A DNA stretch of 64,000 nucleotides from JAAYAY01 sp963674575 (lineage in GTDB: Bacteria > Planctomycetota > Planctomycetia > Pirellulales > Thermoguttaceae), in NCBI GenBank assembly GCA_963674575.2, contig CAXXQT010000001.1:682001-746000 (forward strand), given 5' to 3'. A model generated the notes under the pieces. It made no database searches, was not told where the DNA came from, and worked only from the letters and a program-made list of their open reading frames with translations. The position numbers and the translations under genes are program-made. Below are positions 9,101 to 21,000 of this stretch, piece by piece. Within the stretch, counting starts at the first letter, position 1. Each line of letters opens with the position of its first letter.

Positions 9101-10111
9101 ATGAAACGCCACATTTCCAGAGGGTTCACGCTTGTTGAACTTCTCGTGGTCATCACCATCATCAGTATGCTGATGGCCCTCCTGTTGCCCGCCGTTCAGT
9201 CGGCCCGTGAAGCCGGACGAAGGGCAACGTGTTTGAACAACCAGCAGCAGATCGGCAAGGCCATGCTCAGCTACGAGTCGAGCCTTGGCGAACTCCCCGG
9301 TTACTTGGAGACGATTTGCACGACGAGCGACGGTACGACGACGACTTACCGAAACGTCGGTTGGCATGTCCTGCTGTTCCCGTACTTGGAAGCCAACGAC
9401 ATCTATTCCCGTTGGAAAGACCCAAACGTGACGGATGCGGACCTGCCGACCCCGCAACTGGCGTACTTCATTTGCCCGAGCGATACAACGGCGTCGAAGA
9501 CCGCGGGGGACCCGCAGACTTCGTATGTGGTCAACACGGGCATTCCGGACGTCCTGATTGATGACTCGAGTACGCCTCCCATTGCGGAAACTCTCGCCAT
9601 GGGGGTCTTCCATAACCGTGCCGACAACGCAGGCATCCCGAAGCGGGTGATGACGCTGGATTACCTGACCCAGCGAGACGGCAGCACGAACACCCTTCTT
9701 GCTTGCGAGAACCTGCAGGCCACCGTTTGGGCCGCCAAGACGTCCGGCGTTTATTCCGCACCGACGGAACAGTACTTGGGCTTCATTTGGTTGTGGGCGG
9801 GGGGCGCTTCCGGGACGATTCCCCAGTTGAAAGCCGAGACTGGAGTGGCCGGCATTCCCTTCGGAATCAACGAGGATCTCGGCAAGACGACCACCATCGC
9901 CAGCGCCCAGAACTTTGAGTGGACCCGGCCCTCGTCCCGTCACCCGGGGATCGTGGTCGCCACCTTCTGCGACGGTCACTCGCAAGCCATTCGCGAAGGA
10001 ATCGATTACCTGACTTTCAAGCACCTGATGACTCCGGACGGTGAGGAAGCTGGAAACGACCTGGGCGATGCGCGACTGAAGAGTACCGTGCTCGATCCGG
10101 GCAATTTCTGA
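9101..10111 (+). CDS. DUF1559 protein with type IV pilin-like N-terminus
   Basis: A 336-residue DUF1559 protein. ATG 9101 is chosen because AAAGGGAG lies 8 bases upstream and the prepilin leader begins at once: MKRHISRG then FTLVELLVVITIISMLMALL, with canonical Gly at -1 and Glu at +5. The C-terminal motif RHPGIVVATFCDGH (H...DG) is present near residue 290. It is related to, but clearly diverged from, the neighbour at 7445-8413. It is expected to be cleaved by a prepilin peptidase and exported; no specific role is known. A strong hairpin follows the stop. Confidence 0.92.
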   Translation: MKRHISRGFTLVELLVVITIISMLMALLLPAVQSAREAGRRATCLNNQQQIGKAMLSYESSLGELPGYLETICTTSDGTTTTYRNVGWHVLLFPYLEANDIYSRWKDPNVTDADLPTPQLAYFICPSDTTASKTAGDPQTSYVVNTGIPDVLIDDSSTPPIAETLAMGVFHNRADNAGIPKRVMTLDYLTQRDGSTNTLLACENLQATVWAAKTSGVYSAPTEQYLGFIWLWAGGASGTIPQLKAETGVAGIPFGINEDLGKTTTIASAQNFEWTRPSSRHPGIVVATFCDGHSQAIREGIDYLTFKHLMTPDGEEAGNDLGDARLKSTVLDPGNF

Positions 10112-10153
10112 TCGGGCCAGGGCTTGCTTTTCGGATGATCGCCGACAATTCAA

Positions 10154-10195
10154 GAGCCCTTGCTGCACCAGGTGCGGCGGGGCTTTTGGTTTTTC
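10154..10195 (+). terminator. Rho-independent terminator of the DUF1559 gene
   Basis: About 42 bases after the stop at 10111, a stem of about 12 bp (GCCCTTGCTGCACC pairing with GGTGCGGCGGGGC, some G-U pairs, one-base turn) is followed by TTTTGGTTTTTC. Confidence 0.7.
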
Positions 10196-10275
10196 TTGGG
10201 GTGGAGGTGGGGGCTAAACGGGTTCCGGATTAGCGAGATCTTCTCCGCTTCAGGATCCCGTGCGGCGTCCGGGAC

Positions 10276-10650
10276 CTACTGGGGTGAGTGGCGAAAGAGA
10301 CGCTGCCCAAGGGCCCAGACGGCGGCTCCAGCCGCCAGGCCGAGGAGGTTCTCGGTGCAGTCGATGGGGTCGACCACACGCGTTTCCACGAGGCCTTGCA
10401 GGGATTCGGTGGCGATGGCGTAGCCGACCAGGATGGCGGTGAGGACCGGCCTTGGCCACGACAGCCGGCTGGCTGCGCACAAGATGGCGAGTACGAAGAA
10501 CGCGCAGAAGTGGACGCCGCGATCCGGAGGCGACACCTCCGGTGTGGCGCCCAGCAGCCAGGCCCAAGGATGGGGGATCAGCAGCAGGGTTGTCAGGAGG
10601 ATGAGGTAGAGGCAGCCAACTGCCCGCACCGCCCAGATTGTCGCTCGCAT
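10276..10650 (-). CDS. VanZ-like membrane protein
   Basis: A 124-residue protein with four hydrophobic segments (about residues 10-36, 44-60, 68-82 and 100-115). It carries the VanZ-family pattern: PDRGVHFCAFFVLAIL, ATESLQGLVETRVVDPIDCTENLLG and a final AGAAVWALG helix. The conserved E-x-x-Q and D-x-x-x-N positions of the family are visible. VanZ-like proteins are small membrane proteins with no defined enzyme activity; in VanZ itself the phenotype is teicoplanin resistance. It stands alone here, followed on the left by the DUF1559 terminator. Confidence 0.8.
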   Translation of the reverse strand: MRATIWAVRAVGCLYLILLTTLLLIPHPWAWLLGATPEVSPPDRGVHFCAFFVLAILCAASRLSWPRPVLTAILVGYAIATESLQGLVETRVVDPIDCTENLLGLAAGAAVWALGQRLFRHSPQ

Positions 10651-10832
10651 GTCGATTTCGGAAAGAGAAGACGGAACACTAATAAACGCTAATCTTCGCT
10701 AATCACTGGGAGGCAAGGCAGAACGTCGGACGCAAATGACAATTGAGGGTGCCGCACGGTTCCTGAATTGGCAAGCGATGTTCCATTTCAAGGTCCCGCT
10801 CGGCGAGCGGTGACCTACTTGTTCAACAGTTC

Positions 10833-12119
10833 TCACGGGAGGGTTGTGAGCGACTCGAAGGCGTAGGACGTGCTGAAGGGCATGACGCCGTAGATGCCTC
10901 GGGTGAAGACCAGTTCGATGAAGTCGGTCGACTCCAGGATGGGGCCTTTCGGCACGATGATCACGTCGGAATCGGAGAGCCAGATTTCTCCTTCGGGGCA
11001 AGGTGTCTTCCCACGCAACGCGGCGCGGAGATCCACCATGGTGGCGACCAGTCGCCAGTTGTCGTCTCGCCGGAAGACGACCACTTGTTCCAGGTGGGCG
11101 CCGTTGTTCCAACTGCCCGCCATGGCGATGGCCTGGAGGATCGTTGTAGGCCCGGTCAGTTCGAACTTGCCGGGATTGCCCACCTCGCCGAGCACGAAGG
11201 CGTAGCGGGGCGCCCAGGAGACGATCACGGGAATGACTTCCACGCCGGGGATCAGTTCCGCGTAGCGCTGGCCGAGTTCTACTTGGAGTTCCGCGAGGGT
11301 GAGCCCCTGGACGTAGACCCAGCCGATGCCGGGGAGCGAGATGGAGCCCTCGGGGGTGATTTTGGCGATCTGGCTCTGGCCGCCCAGGCCCATGCGCCGG
11401 TCGACTGCGGCTCGCAGGTCTTCGAGCTTGGTATCGACCTTGACGGGGGTGACGGTGATCGACGGTGTCTTGTAGTATTTCTTATAGGCCTCTTCCACGT
11501 GGCTGCCCAGTTGGGTGACCGTCAGGCCGTTTGCCTTCACCTGTCCGAGCAAACGCAGGGTGATCATGCCGTCGGGCTGAACGATCAGGTCCCGGTCCAG
11601 GGTGGGGTCGGCCATCGATTCCACGCGGATCTCGTCGCCCACGTTGATCCGATAGGGGGTTGGAAGCTCCTCTCGCGTCAGGCGATAGACGAGATCCAGT
11701 TCGTCTCCCACACGCAGGCGATACTCCGACACGTGGGGCGTGCGGTCCCGGGCAATATATTCTCCCTGTGCGTAGGCTTGCCAAGTTGCCGTGCGGATTG
11801 ACTCCCACTGGCATCCAGTGCAGCATGTGGAAGGGCATGTCCGTTGGCAACAAGTGTTTCCTCGGGGAGCGAAGGGCATGGTGAGTGCGCAGCGGCGGAC
11901 TGCGGTGTCTCGATGGACCGCAGTGTCGTGTAGGCCGTGCCCCGGTTCGTCCTTGAGGACGTCATGGAGGGCGTCGGAGTTGGTTGAACTCGCCGGATCG
12001 GACGGCAGGACGGTGACGGTTGCCAGGAGCACCACGGCGAGGGCCAACGCCGCGGTTCCATAGCGGCTGAGGCAGCCTCCGTAACGAGTGCCGAACAGCA
12101 GTATTGCGGTAGCCCACAC
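10833..12119 (-). CDS. Wza-type polysaccharide export protein with SLBB domain
   Basis: A 428-residue outer-membrane polysaccharide export protein. A GTG start at 12119 gives a hydrophobic export segment (ALALAVVLLATVTVLP, residues 24-39). Residues about 75-100 are cysteine-rich (CCQRTCPSTCCTGC), which is unusual. The Poly_export domain starts near residue 150 (PYRINVGDEIRVESMADP, IVQPDGMITLRLLGQV). SLBB-type segments follow (ITPEGSISLPGIGWVYVQG; FVLGEVGNPGKFEL, GPTTILQAIAMAG). The last part, DVIIVPKGP then VFTRGIYGVMP, is the family's usual end. It forms a pore for exopolysaccharide export. The proline-rich TPR gene 250 bp upstream on the same strand is a likely partner. No polymerase or flippase genes are adjacent. 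Confidence 0.88.
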   Translation of the reverse strand: MWATAILLFGTRYGGCLSRYGTAALALAVVLLATVTVLPSDPASSTNSDALHDVLKDEPGHGLHDTAVHRDTAVRRCALTMPFAPRGNTCCQRTCPSTCCTGCQWESIRTATWQAYAQGEYIARDRTPHVSEYRLRVGDELDLVYRLTREELPTPYRINVGDEIRVESMADPTLDRDLIVQPDGMITLRLLGQVKANGLTVTQLGSHVEEAYKKYYKTPSITVTPVKVDTKLEDLRAAVDRRMGLGGQSQIAKITPEGSISLPGIGWVYVQGLTLAELQVELGQRYAELIPGVEVIPVIVSWAPRYAFVLGEVGNPGKFELTGPTTILQAIAMAGSWNNGAHLEQVVVFRRDDNWRLVATMVDLRAALRGKTPCPEGEIWLSDSDVIIVPKGPILESTDFIELVFTRGIYGVMPFSTSYAFESLTTLP

Positions 12120-12370
12120 GGGTTTTGTTGCTCCGGATGAGAGTGCTCTTGGTGGTTATTCAAAGTGAAAAGGACGGGACTTCAAAAAGCGGCGGACTCC
12201 CTGAGAGGTTGGGCCAGGGATGGAGACTGTAGGCTGTAGGTTTCTGATGCGACGTCGATTGGGGTGGAAAGTCAATTGTGATGCGACGAAAGCCGCTGTT
12301 CTCCAGTCTTCGGTCTTGTTTCCGTCGTCCTTCGTTTTCGCTTCGAGTTTCTAACGAACCTAATGTGCGG

Positions 12371-14575
12371 TTAACGAGTTCGTCCTGATGCGGCCGCCGC
12401 CGTTCGTACGTTGCCACGGGGGTTGGCCAGCTCGCCAGGCGAGACCCAGCGGATATCTCCATGAGCCGAATTTGCCGAACTGGCCGGTTGACTTGCTTTT
12501 TTTCGAAGGGCGAGGGATTGCGAGGCGGCTTGATAGGCGAGTTGCGTTTCTCCAAGGCGTTCGCAGGTCAGTGCCAGATTGCGCCAGCCTTCCGCGGTTG
12601 GATGGGTTGCTACGCTGTGTTCGAACGCCGCTCGTGCGTCCCGGTGGCGACCGTTCCTGGCCAGCAGCACGCCGAGTTCGTTGGAGGCCATGTGGTTTGC
12701 GGGTGAGGCCAGCAGGGCTGCCTGAAACATGAGCATGGCCTTGGTGCGAGCGGAGGTGATCCCGTCCCCCCGCTGTTCATCGCCGATCGTCGCGTAGAGT
12801 TTGCCCAGGCCGCACAGGGCCATGGACCCGGCGACCTCGCGGCCCGCGGCGGCTGCCAACTGTTCCTGGGCAAACGTGTTGTACAGCCGAATCGCTGCCA
12901 GCGGCGTCAATTCGCTCAGGTCGCGATCCTTGAGCACCGGGCTGCGGTGAGCCCCCACGATCGCGCCGAGGTCAAGCTCCGCCTCCAGGTGTCCGTCTTT
13001 AGGCAGGAAATCCTCAGCTTCCGTCAGGGCGTAAAGCCCGGCCGCCAGGGCCTGGCTGTGGCGTTTTGTTTTTCTTTCGGTGTCCAAGCCCTGGGCGAGG
13101 ACGCGGAGGGCGCGGGTGAATTCCATGCGGGCCGAGTAGTAGGCTTTCCTGCCCGCCAGTTCGAATCCGCGGCGGGAGTGTGCGTCGGCCTCCTTGGCCA
13201 CCAGTTCCAACTCCCAGGTCCGCTCCAGGGGCTCCGCTTTGCCGGATGGGACGCTCGATGCTGCGGTTTCCGTGGCCTCTTCGGACTCCACCGGCGGTAG
13301 GAGGAGAAGAACCGCGTCCTCCGATTTGGAACTGGGGGATGTCTCTTGGCCCTCCGACAGCCCGCTCAGGATCAGGGCGGCTTCCTGCTTTTCCTCTTTT
13401 CTGGCTTCCACTTTCTGGGCGATGGGCTTTAAGAGCCTGTCAATCATCGCCATGGGCACCGGCGTGTCCCATCGGGGAAGACGTGGGCCAACCGGTTCCA
13501 CCGCCGGAAGCGGAATCGGCGAGGGGGAGGCCAAGTCATCTCGCGGCTCGGGATGGGGCGAATCCGTTGAACCGATGGGGGGCAGCGGCACGAACCATTC
13601 GCCCGGAAGGTCCTCGGTCGACAGGGGCGTCTTCTCTGCGGCAAGGGGGGGCAACGGCACGACGGCAGCAAGTCCTGGCGTGCTCAACGTTTCCGCGACC
13701 TCGATCGTAGGATCTGTCGGGGCGTTTTCCATGTCGGCGACGGCCTCGTCATCGACAGGGGGAAGCGGGCGCAGCACGTCCGGCGCATTCAGCACTGGAA
13801 CCGGCGGCGCTGCTTCCGCCACGTCGGGAAGCGGCGCCAGCACTGAGTCAATCCGGGTCCCCTCCGGTTCCACGATGTTTTGTTGTTCCGGATCGTGCTC
13901 GACAAATTCGGGTTGAGCCGGTAAGCGACCTGGTTCCTCGCCAAGGGCGGGAGGCAGGAACATCTCGTTGACCAGGCTGGCGGAAGAGGATTCCGTGCCA
14001 GCGTCGGCCATTTCAATGGGGGCTGTGAGCTCGCTTTCGTCGAATTCCAGGACATTCAAGCCGAGTTGCGGAGACGGTTCGGCATATCGTGCTTGGGGTG
14101 GCAGGAGCGGCGCTGGGCGAGCGACGTGTCCGGCTGGAGAAGTCGCCGGAAGCCATCCGGTGTTGGCCGGCGTGTCGCCACGAACCGAGGCCAGCACCGA
14201 GACGGCATCCAACGACGCCAGGCACCGCGTTCGAGCCGCTCTCTCACCCGGGGTGAGCACGTCCGACGCCTTGGCCGACTCTGCCGACTCGCGATCCATG
14301 CGAGGAAGCAAACGTGGCGGCGGATTGTGAAGAGCGGCGACCGATGGACGCCTGGCTACGGGAGGTGTTCTGCGTGCAGTTTGACGCGAGGATGTGGAGT
14401 TGTCTGCCTGGGAAGAGGCACGTGCAGTTGCGGATCGGTCGTGATGCTGCTCGCCTGCCGAACCGGTCGGTCCCGCAGTCTGCAACACCCGGTGTCCCAA
14501 CGAGAGGAGGAGGCTTGCGCCGAGAACGCTGGCCGCCAGAACCCACGCCGACGTGTGATCGAGAGCACGTTTCAT
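12371..14575 (-). CDS. Proline-rich single-pass TPR protein
   Basis: A 734-residue protein. An N-terminal membrane anchor or uncleaved signal (AWVLAASVLGASLLLSLG, residues 10-27) is followed by about 400 residues of low-complexity sequence. This region is rich in Pro, Ala, Glu and Asp, with recurring PLPP and VPLPPL motifs. Residues about 460-700 are TPR-like (SRRGFELAGRKAYYSARMEFTRAL; ASNELGVLLARNGRHRDARAAFEHSV; LALTCERLGETQLAYQAASQSL). The proline-rich part may span periplasm or peptidoglycan. Same strand and next to the Wza-like gene, so I infer a role in assembling or regulating the export machine. No enzymatic motif is visible. Confidence 0.75.
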   Translation of the reverse strand: MKRALDHTSAWVLAASVLGASLLLSLGHRVLQTAGPTGSAGEQHHDRSATARASSQADNSTSSRQTARRTPPVARRPSVAALHNPPPRLLPRMDRESAESAKASDVLTPGERAARTRCLASLDAVSVLASVRGDTPANTGWLPATSPAGHVARPAPLLPPQARYAEPSPQLGLNVLEFDESELTAPIEMADAGTESSSASLVNEMFLPPALGEEPGRLPAQPEFVEHDPEQQNIVEPEGTRIDSVLAPLPDVAEAAPPVPVLNAPDVLRPLPPVDDEAVADMENAPTDPTIEVAETLSTPGLAAVVPLPPLAAEKTPLSTEDLPGEWFVPLPPIGSTDSPHPEPRDDLASPSPIPLPAVEPVGPRLPRWDTPVPMAMIDRLLKPIAQKVEARKEEKQEAALILSGLSEGQETSPSSKSEDAVLLLLPPVESEEATETAASSVPSGKAEPLERTWELELVAKEADAHSRRGFELAGRKAYYSARMEFTRALRVLAQGLDTERKTKRHSQALAAGLYALTEAEDFLPKDGHLEAELDLGAIVGAHRSPVLKDRDLSELTPLAAIRLYNTFAQEQLAAAAGREVAGSMALCGLGKLYATIGDEQRGDGITSARTKAMLMFQAALLASPANHMASNELGVLLARNGRHRDARAAFEHSVATHPTAEGWRNLALTCERLGETQLAYQAASQSLALRKKASQPASSANSAHGDIRWVSPGELANPRGNVRTAAAASGRTR

Positions 14576-15098
14576 AAATCTTCCGTGACAATTCCGTCAC
14601 CTGCGCCGAAGCGCATGATCTGTCCGATTTCCTTCGTTGTGACCGATCGTCCGCATGTTCCTTTGGCGATGAGGAAAACCGGACGTGCCGCTGGGAGTCG
14701 CGCGAGAGGCGCTGGCAAAGGCCTCACAAGCCCTTTCTGCGGCCCGGAGCAATCGGAAGACACCGGATGCTCGGCATCAATCGTTCCACGCTCGTACCCC
14801 CTGCCATCGTCACAAGCGTTTGCCGGAAAGCGCGAGAGGGCAGGCCACGAACATCCAGGCAGAGGGGTCACATAGCGACCTGCTTGTCCGAGGGGGTAGC
14901 GGACAACCATTCCCAACCCGAGGGAGTCACAAATGGCGTGTTCGGTAGATCCTTCCTTATCGGATCGGCCTGTCACTTTTCCTGCGGCTGCTCTAGAATG
15001 CAAAGTTTCGCACGGAATGCTTCGTGTGCTGCTCCCTCCCTGCGGGGTGAGCCTAGGCAGGCGGACGAAAAACAAGCCTTCAACGACACCTCCGGAAC
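14576..15098. other. Divergent intergenic region upstream of uvrA
   Basis: A 523-bp region between the leftward TPR gene and the rightward UvrA gene. A leftward open frame across it has the skewed composition of noncoding high-GC DNA and no family resemblance. No clear operator (for example a LexA-like palindrome) was recognised. Confidence 0.4.
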
Positions 15099-18000
15099 AT
15101 GGCCGCTTCCGATATTGCTGTAAAAGGTGCACGAGAGCACAACCTACGCGACGTTCAGCTGCAATTGCCTCGGAATCAGTTGATCTGTTTCACGGGCGTT
15201 AGCGGCTCCGGCAAGAGTTCTCTTGCCTTCGACACGCTTTACGCCGAGGGCCAGCGTCGTTACGTGGAGAGCCTGTCCAGCTTTGCGCGACAATTTCTCG
15301 GCCAGATGCCCAAGCCCGACGTCGATTTGATTTCCGGGCTGAGTCCGTCGATTTCGATTTCTCAAAAAACGACCAGTCAGAGCCCACGCAGCACCGTGGG
15401 AACGATCACGGAGATCTACGACTACCTTCGAGTGCTCTACGCCCGTGTTGGCAAGGGGCACTGTCCCAAGTGTCGCCAGCCGATCACCGCCCAGACTCGC
15501 CAGCAAATCGTCAGCCAGATCGAAGGTCTTCCCGCGGGCAGTCAGCTTGTGGTCCTTGCCCCCCTGATTCGCGGCCAGAAGGGCGAACACCGTGATTTGT
15601 TCGTAGACCTTTTGAAGCAGGGGTTCGTTCGGGCAAGAGTTGACGGGCAGATCGTCAGCCTCTCCGACGATCAACAACTCGACCGGCAAATGCGTCACAA
15701 CATCGAGGTCGTGGTTGACCGTATCGCCCTCAGTGCCAACACGAAGTCGCGTCTGGCCGAGGCCGTCGAACTGGCCCTCAAGATCGGCAGTGGGAGCATG
15801 ATTATCGCAGGAGAGGAGGGCGGTCGCGCCGATATCCCCCTCTCGGCCCACTACGCCTGCAATCATTGCCAGCTCAGCTTCGAGCCGCCCAGTCCCCAAC
15901 TCTTCAGCTTCAATAGCCCCCAGGGCATGTGTCCCGATTGCACAGGCCTCGGCGAAATCTACACCTTTGATCCGGCTCGACTGATCCCGGAGCCCGGCAA
16001 GTCGTTTCAGCAGGGCTGCGTGGAACTGGTAGGGACATGGAAGCAAATGGGACGTTGGCGCCGCCACATCTACCGGGGCGTAGCCGACACGCTGGAACGA
16101 CTCGACGAACTGGAACCAGGGACGATCCTCGAGACGTCGTGGGAGGATGTTGACGCCAAGTATCGGGAGGCCCTGCTCTGGGGGACGGGTGGCCTGCACA
16201 TTACGTACACTTGGCGAGGGGGGGCTCATGGCCACAAGTGGGGCGGCCAGTTCGAGGGCATCATCCCGCGTCTCCTTTCCAAGTACAAATCCTCCAAGAA
16301 CCGGATGCAGCGTCGAGCCTACGAGCGTTACATGGATGTTGTTCCGTGTGGAGCCTGCCAGGGCGCCAGGCTCAACCCGCAGGCACGTTCGGTGACGCTT
16401 CGAACGGGCGTTGAGTCGTTTCCGGGCGACGGCCAACTCACGCTTCCCGAAGTGTGTTCCCTGCCGATCAATGAAGCCGAGAGCTTCTTCTCCCAGCTTG
16501 TTCTGGGCGAGACGTCCCAGCGAATCGCCGAGGAGGCCCTCAAGGAGATCCGCGGGCGGCTCCATTTTTTGTCGGACGTGGGTCTGGACTACCTGATGCT
16601 CAGCCGGACCGCCCCGACGCTCTCGGGCGGCGAAATGCAGCGAATCCGGCTGGCCAGCCAGATTGGTTGCGGACTGGTGGGGGTTCTCTACATTCTCGAC
16701 GAACCCTCGATCGGTCTCCATGCACGAGACAACGATCGGCTCCTGGAGACCCTCGCCCGGCTCCGCGACCAGGGCAACACGGTCGTGGTCGTGGAACACG
16801 ACGAGGACACGATCCGAGCGGCCGACCACGTGGTCGATTTCGGGCCCGGCCCGGGGGTTCGCGGCGGCGAGGTTGTTGCCACGGGCCCTGTGGCCAAGGT
16901 TCTCGAAGAGCCCCGGAGTCTGACCGGCCAGTTCCTTGCCGGCGAGCGGAAGATCGAGGTCCCGTCGGTTCGCCGCGAGCCTAACGGCAAACACCTGGCC
17001 GTGCGCGGCGCGGCCCACAACAACCTGAAGGACATCGACGTCGAGATCCCGCTTGGCACGTTCGTCTGCGTGACGGGGGTCTCCGGTTCCGGCAAAAGCT
17101 CCCTGGTCAACGACATCCTCATCGAGACCTTGCGCCGTGATCTGAACGCGGGCAATGGCGTTCCTGGAGCCCATCGCGCCGTTGAAGGGCTGGACCATCT
17201 CGACAAGATGATCGCCATCGATCAGTCGCCCATTGGGCGAACGCCGCGATCGAATCCGGCCACCTACATCAAGGTCTTCGACGACATCCGCCAACTTTTC
17301 ACCCAACTGCCGGAGGCAAAAGCCCGGGGCTACAAGCCGGGCCGATTCAGCTTCAATGTTGCCGGCGGACGCTGCGAGGCCTGCGAAGGGAACGGGTCCA
17401 ACAAGCTCGAAATGGACTTCCTTGCTGATATTTGGGTAACCTGCCCTATCTGCGAGGGACACCGCTTCAATCGAGAGACCCTGCAAGTCCGTTTCAAGGG
17501 CAAGTCCATCGCCCAGGTTCTCGAAATGGATGTTCAGGAGGCCCTGGAGCATTTCGAGAACGTTCCCAAGGTTCGCCACAAGCTTCAGACGCTCCACGAC
17601 GTGGGGCTCGACTATGTCAAGCTGGGGCAACCATCTCCCACGCTTTCCGGCGGCGAGGCGCAGCGGGTGAAACTGGCTCGCGAACTCGTGAAGATCGGGA
17701 CCGGACGCACGCTGTATCTACTCGACGAGCCCACGACCGGGCTCCATTTTGCCGACATCGAGCTGTTGCTCAAGGTTCTGCACGGATTTGTCGAGGCCGG
17801 CAATACCGTGCTGGTCGTCGAGCACAACCTCGAGGTTATCAAGACCGCCGACTGGATCATTGACTTGGGGCCCGAGGGCGGAAAAGGGGGAGGTCGGGTC
17901 GTGGCGGCGGGAACTCCGGAGCAGGTTGCGGAGGTCGAGGCGTCGCACACGGGGCGAGCGCTCCGCGACGTGCTGGGACTTCCCGCTCGGAGCCGCCGCC

Positions 18001-21000
18001 GAAGACCGGCTGCCCATGGCGCGAGACGCCAACGCCAGGCCACCTCGATCGAGGTGCGTGGGGCCTCCCAGCATAACCTGAAGGGTGTTTCTGTTAAGAT
18101 CCCGCGCGATCAGATGACGGTTTGCTGCGGCCCGAGCGGTTCGGGGAAGACCTCACTCGCCATGGACACCATCTATGCCGAAGGGCAACGCCGCTACGTG
18201 GAGAGTCTCAGTTCCTACGCGCGGCAATTCGTTGGCCAGATGCAGAAGCCCAAACTCGAGCATATCGAGGGTCTCTCCCCTGCGATTGCCATCGAGCAGA
18301 AACACGCGGGCCAGTCTCCCCGCTCGACCGTGGGCACCGTCACCGAAGTTTACGACTACCTGCGAATCCTCACCGCCCGGCTCGGCAATCCGTACTGTCC
18401 CGAATGCGATCGTCCCATCGGCACCCAGTCGACCGACGAGATCATCGGAAAGGTGATGGCCCATCCGCCGGGAACCAAGGCCTTCCTGATGGCTCCCCTC
18501 GAAGTCCAGGTGGGAGAGAAATATGAGACCCTGTGGGACGAGATGCGAGCTTCCGGGTATATCCGCGTTCGCATCGACGGGCAGACCTATTCCCTCGACG
18601 AGACTCCCACGATCGATCGTCGTCGGCGGCACCAGGTCGAAGTGGTCGTCGATCGAATCGTCATCCGTCCCGACGCACGGAGCCGCATCGCGGAAGGCGT
18701 CGAGAATGCCCTGTCGCTGGGCAAGGGCGTTCTGCACCTGGGCTTCCCGGACGACGATCGCCCCGAACCGGACTGGGACGTCGACATCCACAGCCAGCAC
18801 TTCGTTTGCGATGCTTGTGGTCGTTCCTTCGAGCCCCTGTCGCCCCATCACTTCTCCTTCAACAGTTCGCTGGGCTGGTGTCCGGCGTGCGAAGGTTTGG
18901 GGGTTCAAACCGGGGCGAATCCCGCGGCTCTGCTTCACAGCTCTCGTGCCACCCTGGCTGAGAACGCGGTCGCCGTTTGGCCTTCCATGAGCGGGAAGAT
19001 CTTTCCCCACATGCTCGACGCCCTTGCTCGCGCCACGGGCATTCCCACCGACGTACCTTTCGAACAGCTCGGGGCGAAGCACCGACGCCTTGTCATGCAC
19101 GGGACCGGGGATCGCTGGTTCGATGTGTCTCTGGCCGATGTCGCCAAGGGGAAGGCGGATGAGGGGGCGAAAACGTCTAAGAAGAAATCCGCTTCCCAGC
19201 CGGTCCTTCGCTTCCAGTACAAGGGCCTCTACCCCGCCCTCGATGAGGCCAGTCGGATTTCGCCGGCCTTCCGTTCAAAGCTCGAACACCTTGTGGACGA
19301 AGTGGAATGCTCTCTATGCAACGGGAGCCGGCTCCGGGACGATGCGGCGGCTGTCCAACTGCGTGGTCGAACGATCGACGAACTATGCCGCATGCCCCTG
19401 GGGAAACTCCAGGCCTGGATCGAGGAGTGGACCCCCGACGCAGCGGAACAACAGGTGGCGGGCGAACTGATTCGGGAAATCCGGAATCGGGTTCAATTTC
19501 TCGTTGATGTGGGGCTCGACTACCTCACACTCAGCCGGCCCGCCCCGACCCTGTCGGGCGGCGAAATGCAGCGAATCCGGCTTGCGGCCCAGGTGGGCAG
19601 CGGTCTGTGCGGCGTCCTTTACGTCCTTGACGAGCCGACCATCGGGTTGCATCCCCGAGACAATAAGCGTTTGTTGGACGCCTTGAAGCGACTCCGCGAC
19701 CTGGGAAATACTCTCCTTGTGGTCGAGCACGATCGCGAGGTGGTTGAAGGGGCCGACAAACTTCTCGACTTTGGGCCCGCCGCGGGTCGTCTGGGCGGAG
19801 AGATTGTTGCGCAGGGCGCTCCGGCAACGGTCGCCAAGCGTCGCAAGTCGGTGACCGGTCCATACTTGTCGGGAAAGAAAGCCATTCCCGTGCCCACCAA
19901 CCGGCGTATTGAAAATGTTCTGGGAAAGAAAGCCAAGGGCGTTCCTCCCCTGGCACCGGGCGGGGGATGGCTCGAAGTCCGCGGTGCTCGCCAGAACAAT
20001 CTCCAGGACGTGACCGCTCGCATTCCGCTGGGGACGTTCTCGGTTGTCACGGGGCCGAGCGGAAGTGGGAAGAGTTCGCTCGTGAACGACGTTCTCTACG
20101 CCGCCCTGGCGCGAATGCTCCATCGCGCCAAGACTTCCCCCGGGGCCTACGACGAACTGTTGGGCATTGAGCAGATCAACAAGGTCATTCGTGTCGATCA
20201 GCAGCCGTTAGGGCAAACGCCTACATCCAACCCGGCTACTTTTACGGGGGTTTTCGAGCACATCCGCGACCTCTTCGCCCAGCTGCCGGAAGCGAAGCTG
20301 CGCGGCTTTTCGCCGCGGCGTTTCAGCTTCAACGTGGCCGGCGGACGTTGCGAGAAATGCGAGGGCAACGGGCAACTCAAGATCGAGATGCACTTTCTCC
20401 CCGACGTGTGGGTCGAATGCGACGACTGTCGCGGTCGGCGCTACGAACCGGAAACACTTGCGGTGCGCTATCACGGTCAGTCGATTTCCGACGTGCTCGA
20501 AATGTCCTGCCGGCAGGCCCTCGAACTGTTCCGGAATATTCCCAAGATCCGCCGCATCCTGCAAACGCTTTGCGACGTGGGCCTCGACTACATCACTCTG
20601 GGCCAGTCCGCTCCGACTCTTTCGGGAGGCGAGGCCCAGCGCGTCAAGCTGGCGGCCGAGCTCTCCAGACCCGATACCGGACGCACCCTCTATCTGCTTG
20701 ACGAGCCCACGACGGGGCTGCATTTCGAGGATCTTGCCAAGTTGCTTGACGTGTTGAATCGGCTCGTCGACCTGGGCAATACGGTCGTGGTGATCGAACA
20801 CAATCTCGACGTGATCAAGACCGCCGACTGGGTTCTCGACATGGGGCCGGAAGCCGGCGAAGAGGGCGGTCGAATCGTCGTGGCAGGAACTCCAGAAGAC
20901 ATCGTCGCCCATTCGCGAAAAGCGAAGAGAACCAGTCGCACGAAGTCTGAGCCGCTTCTGCGGTCCCATACCGGCGAGGTTCTTGACCCCGTGCTTGCCG

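Noticed and set aside
10670..10710. Tandem CGCTAAT repeats as an origin-like array
   Set aside because: Only two or three imperfect copies are present, with no DnaA-box consensus or dnaA gene nearby.
14572..15132. 186-residue leftward open frame in the uvrA upstream region
   Set aside because: No family resemblance, no ribosome site, and it would overlap both flanking starts.
15144..17630. 828-residue leftward open frame opposite uvrA
   Set aside because: The plus strand encodes well-conserved UvrA motifs throughout; the minus frame shows no motif.
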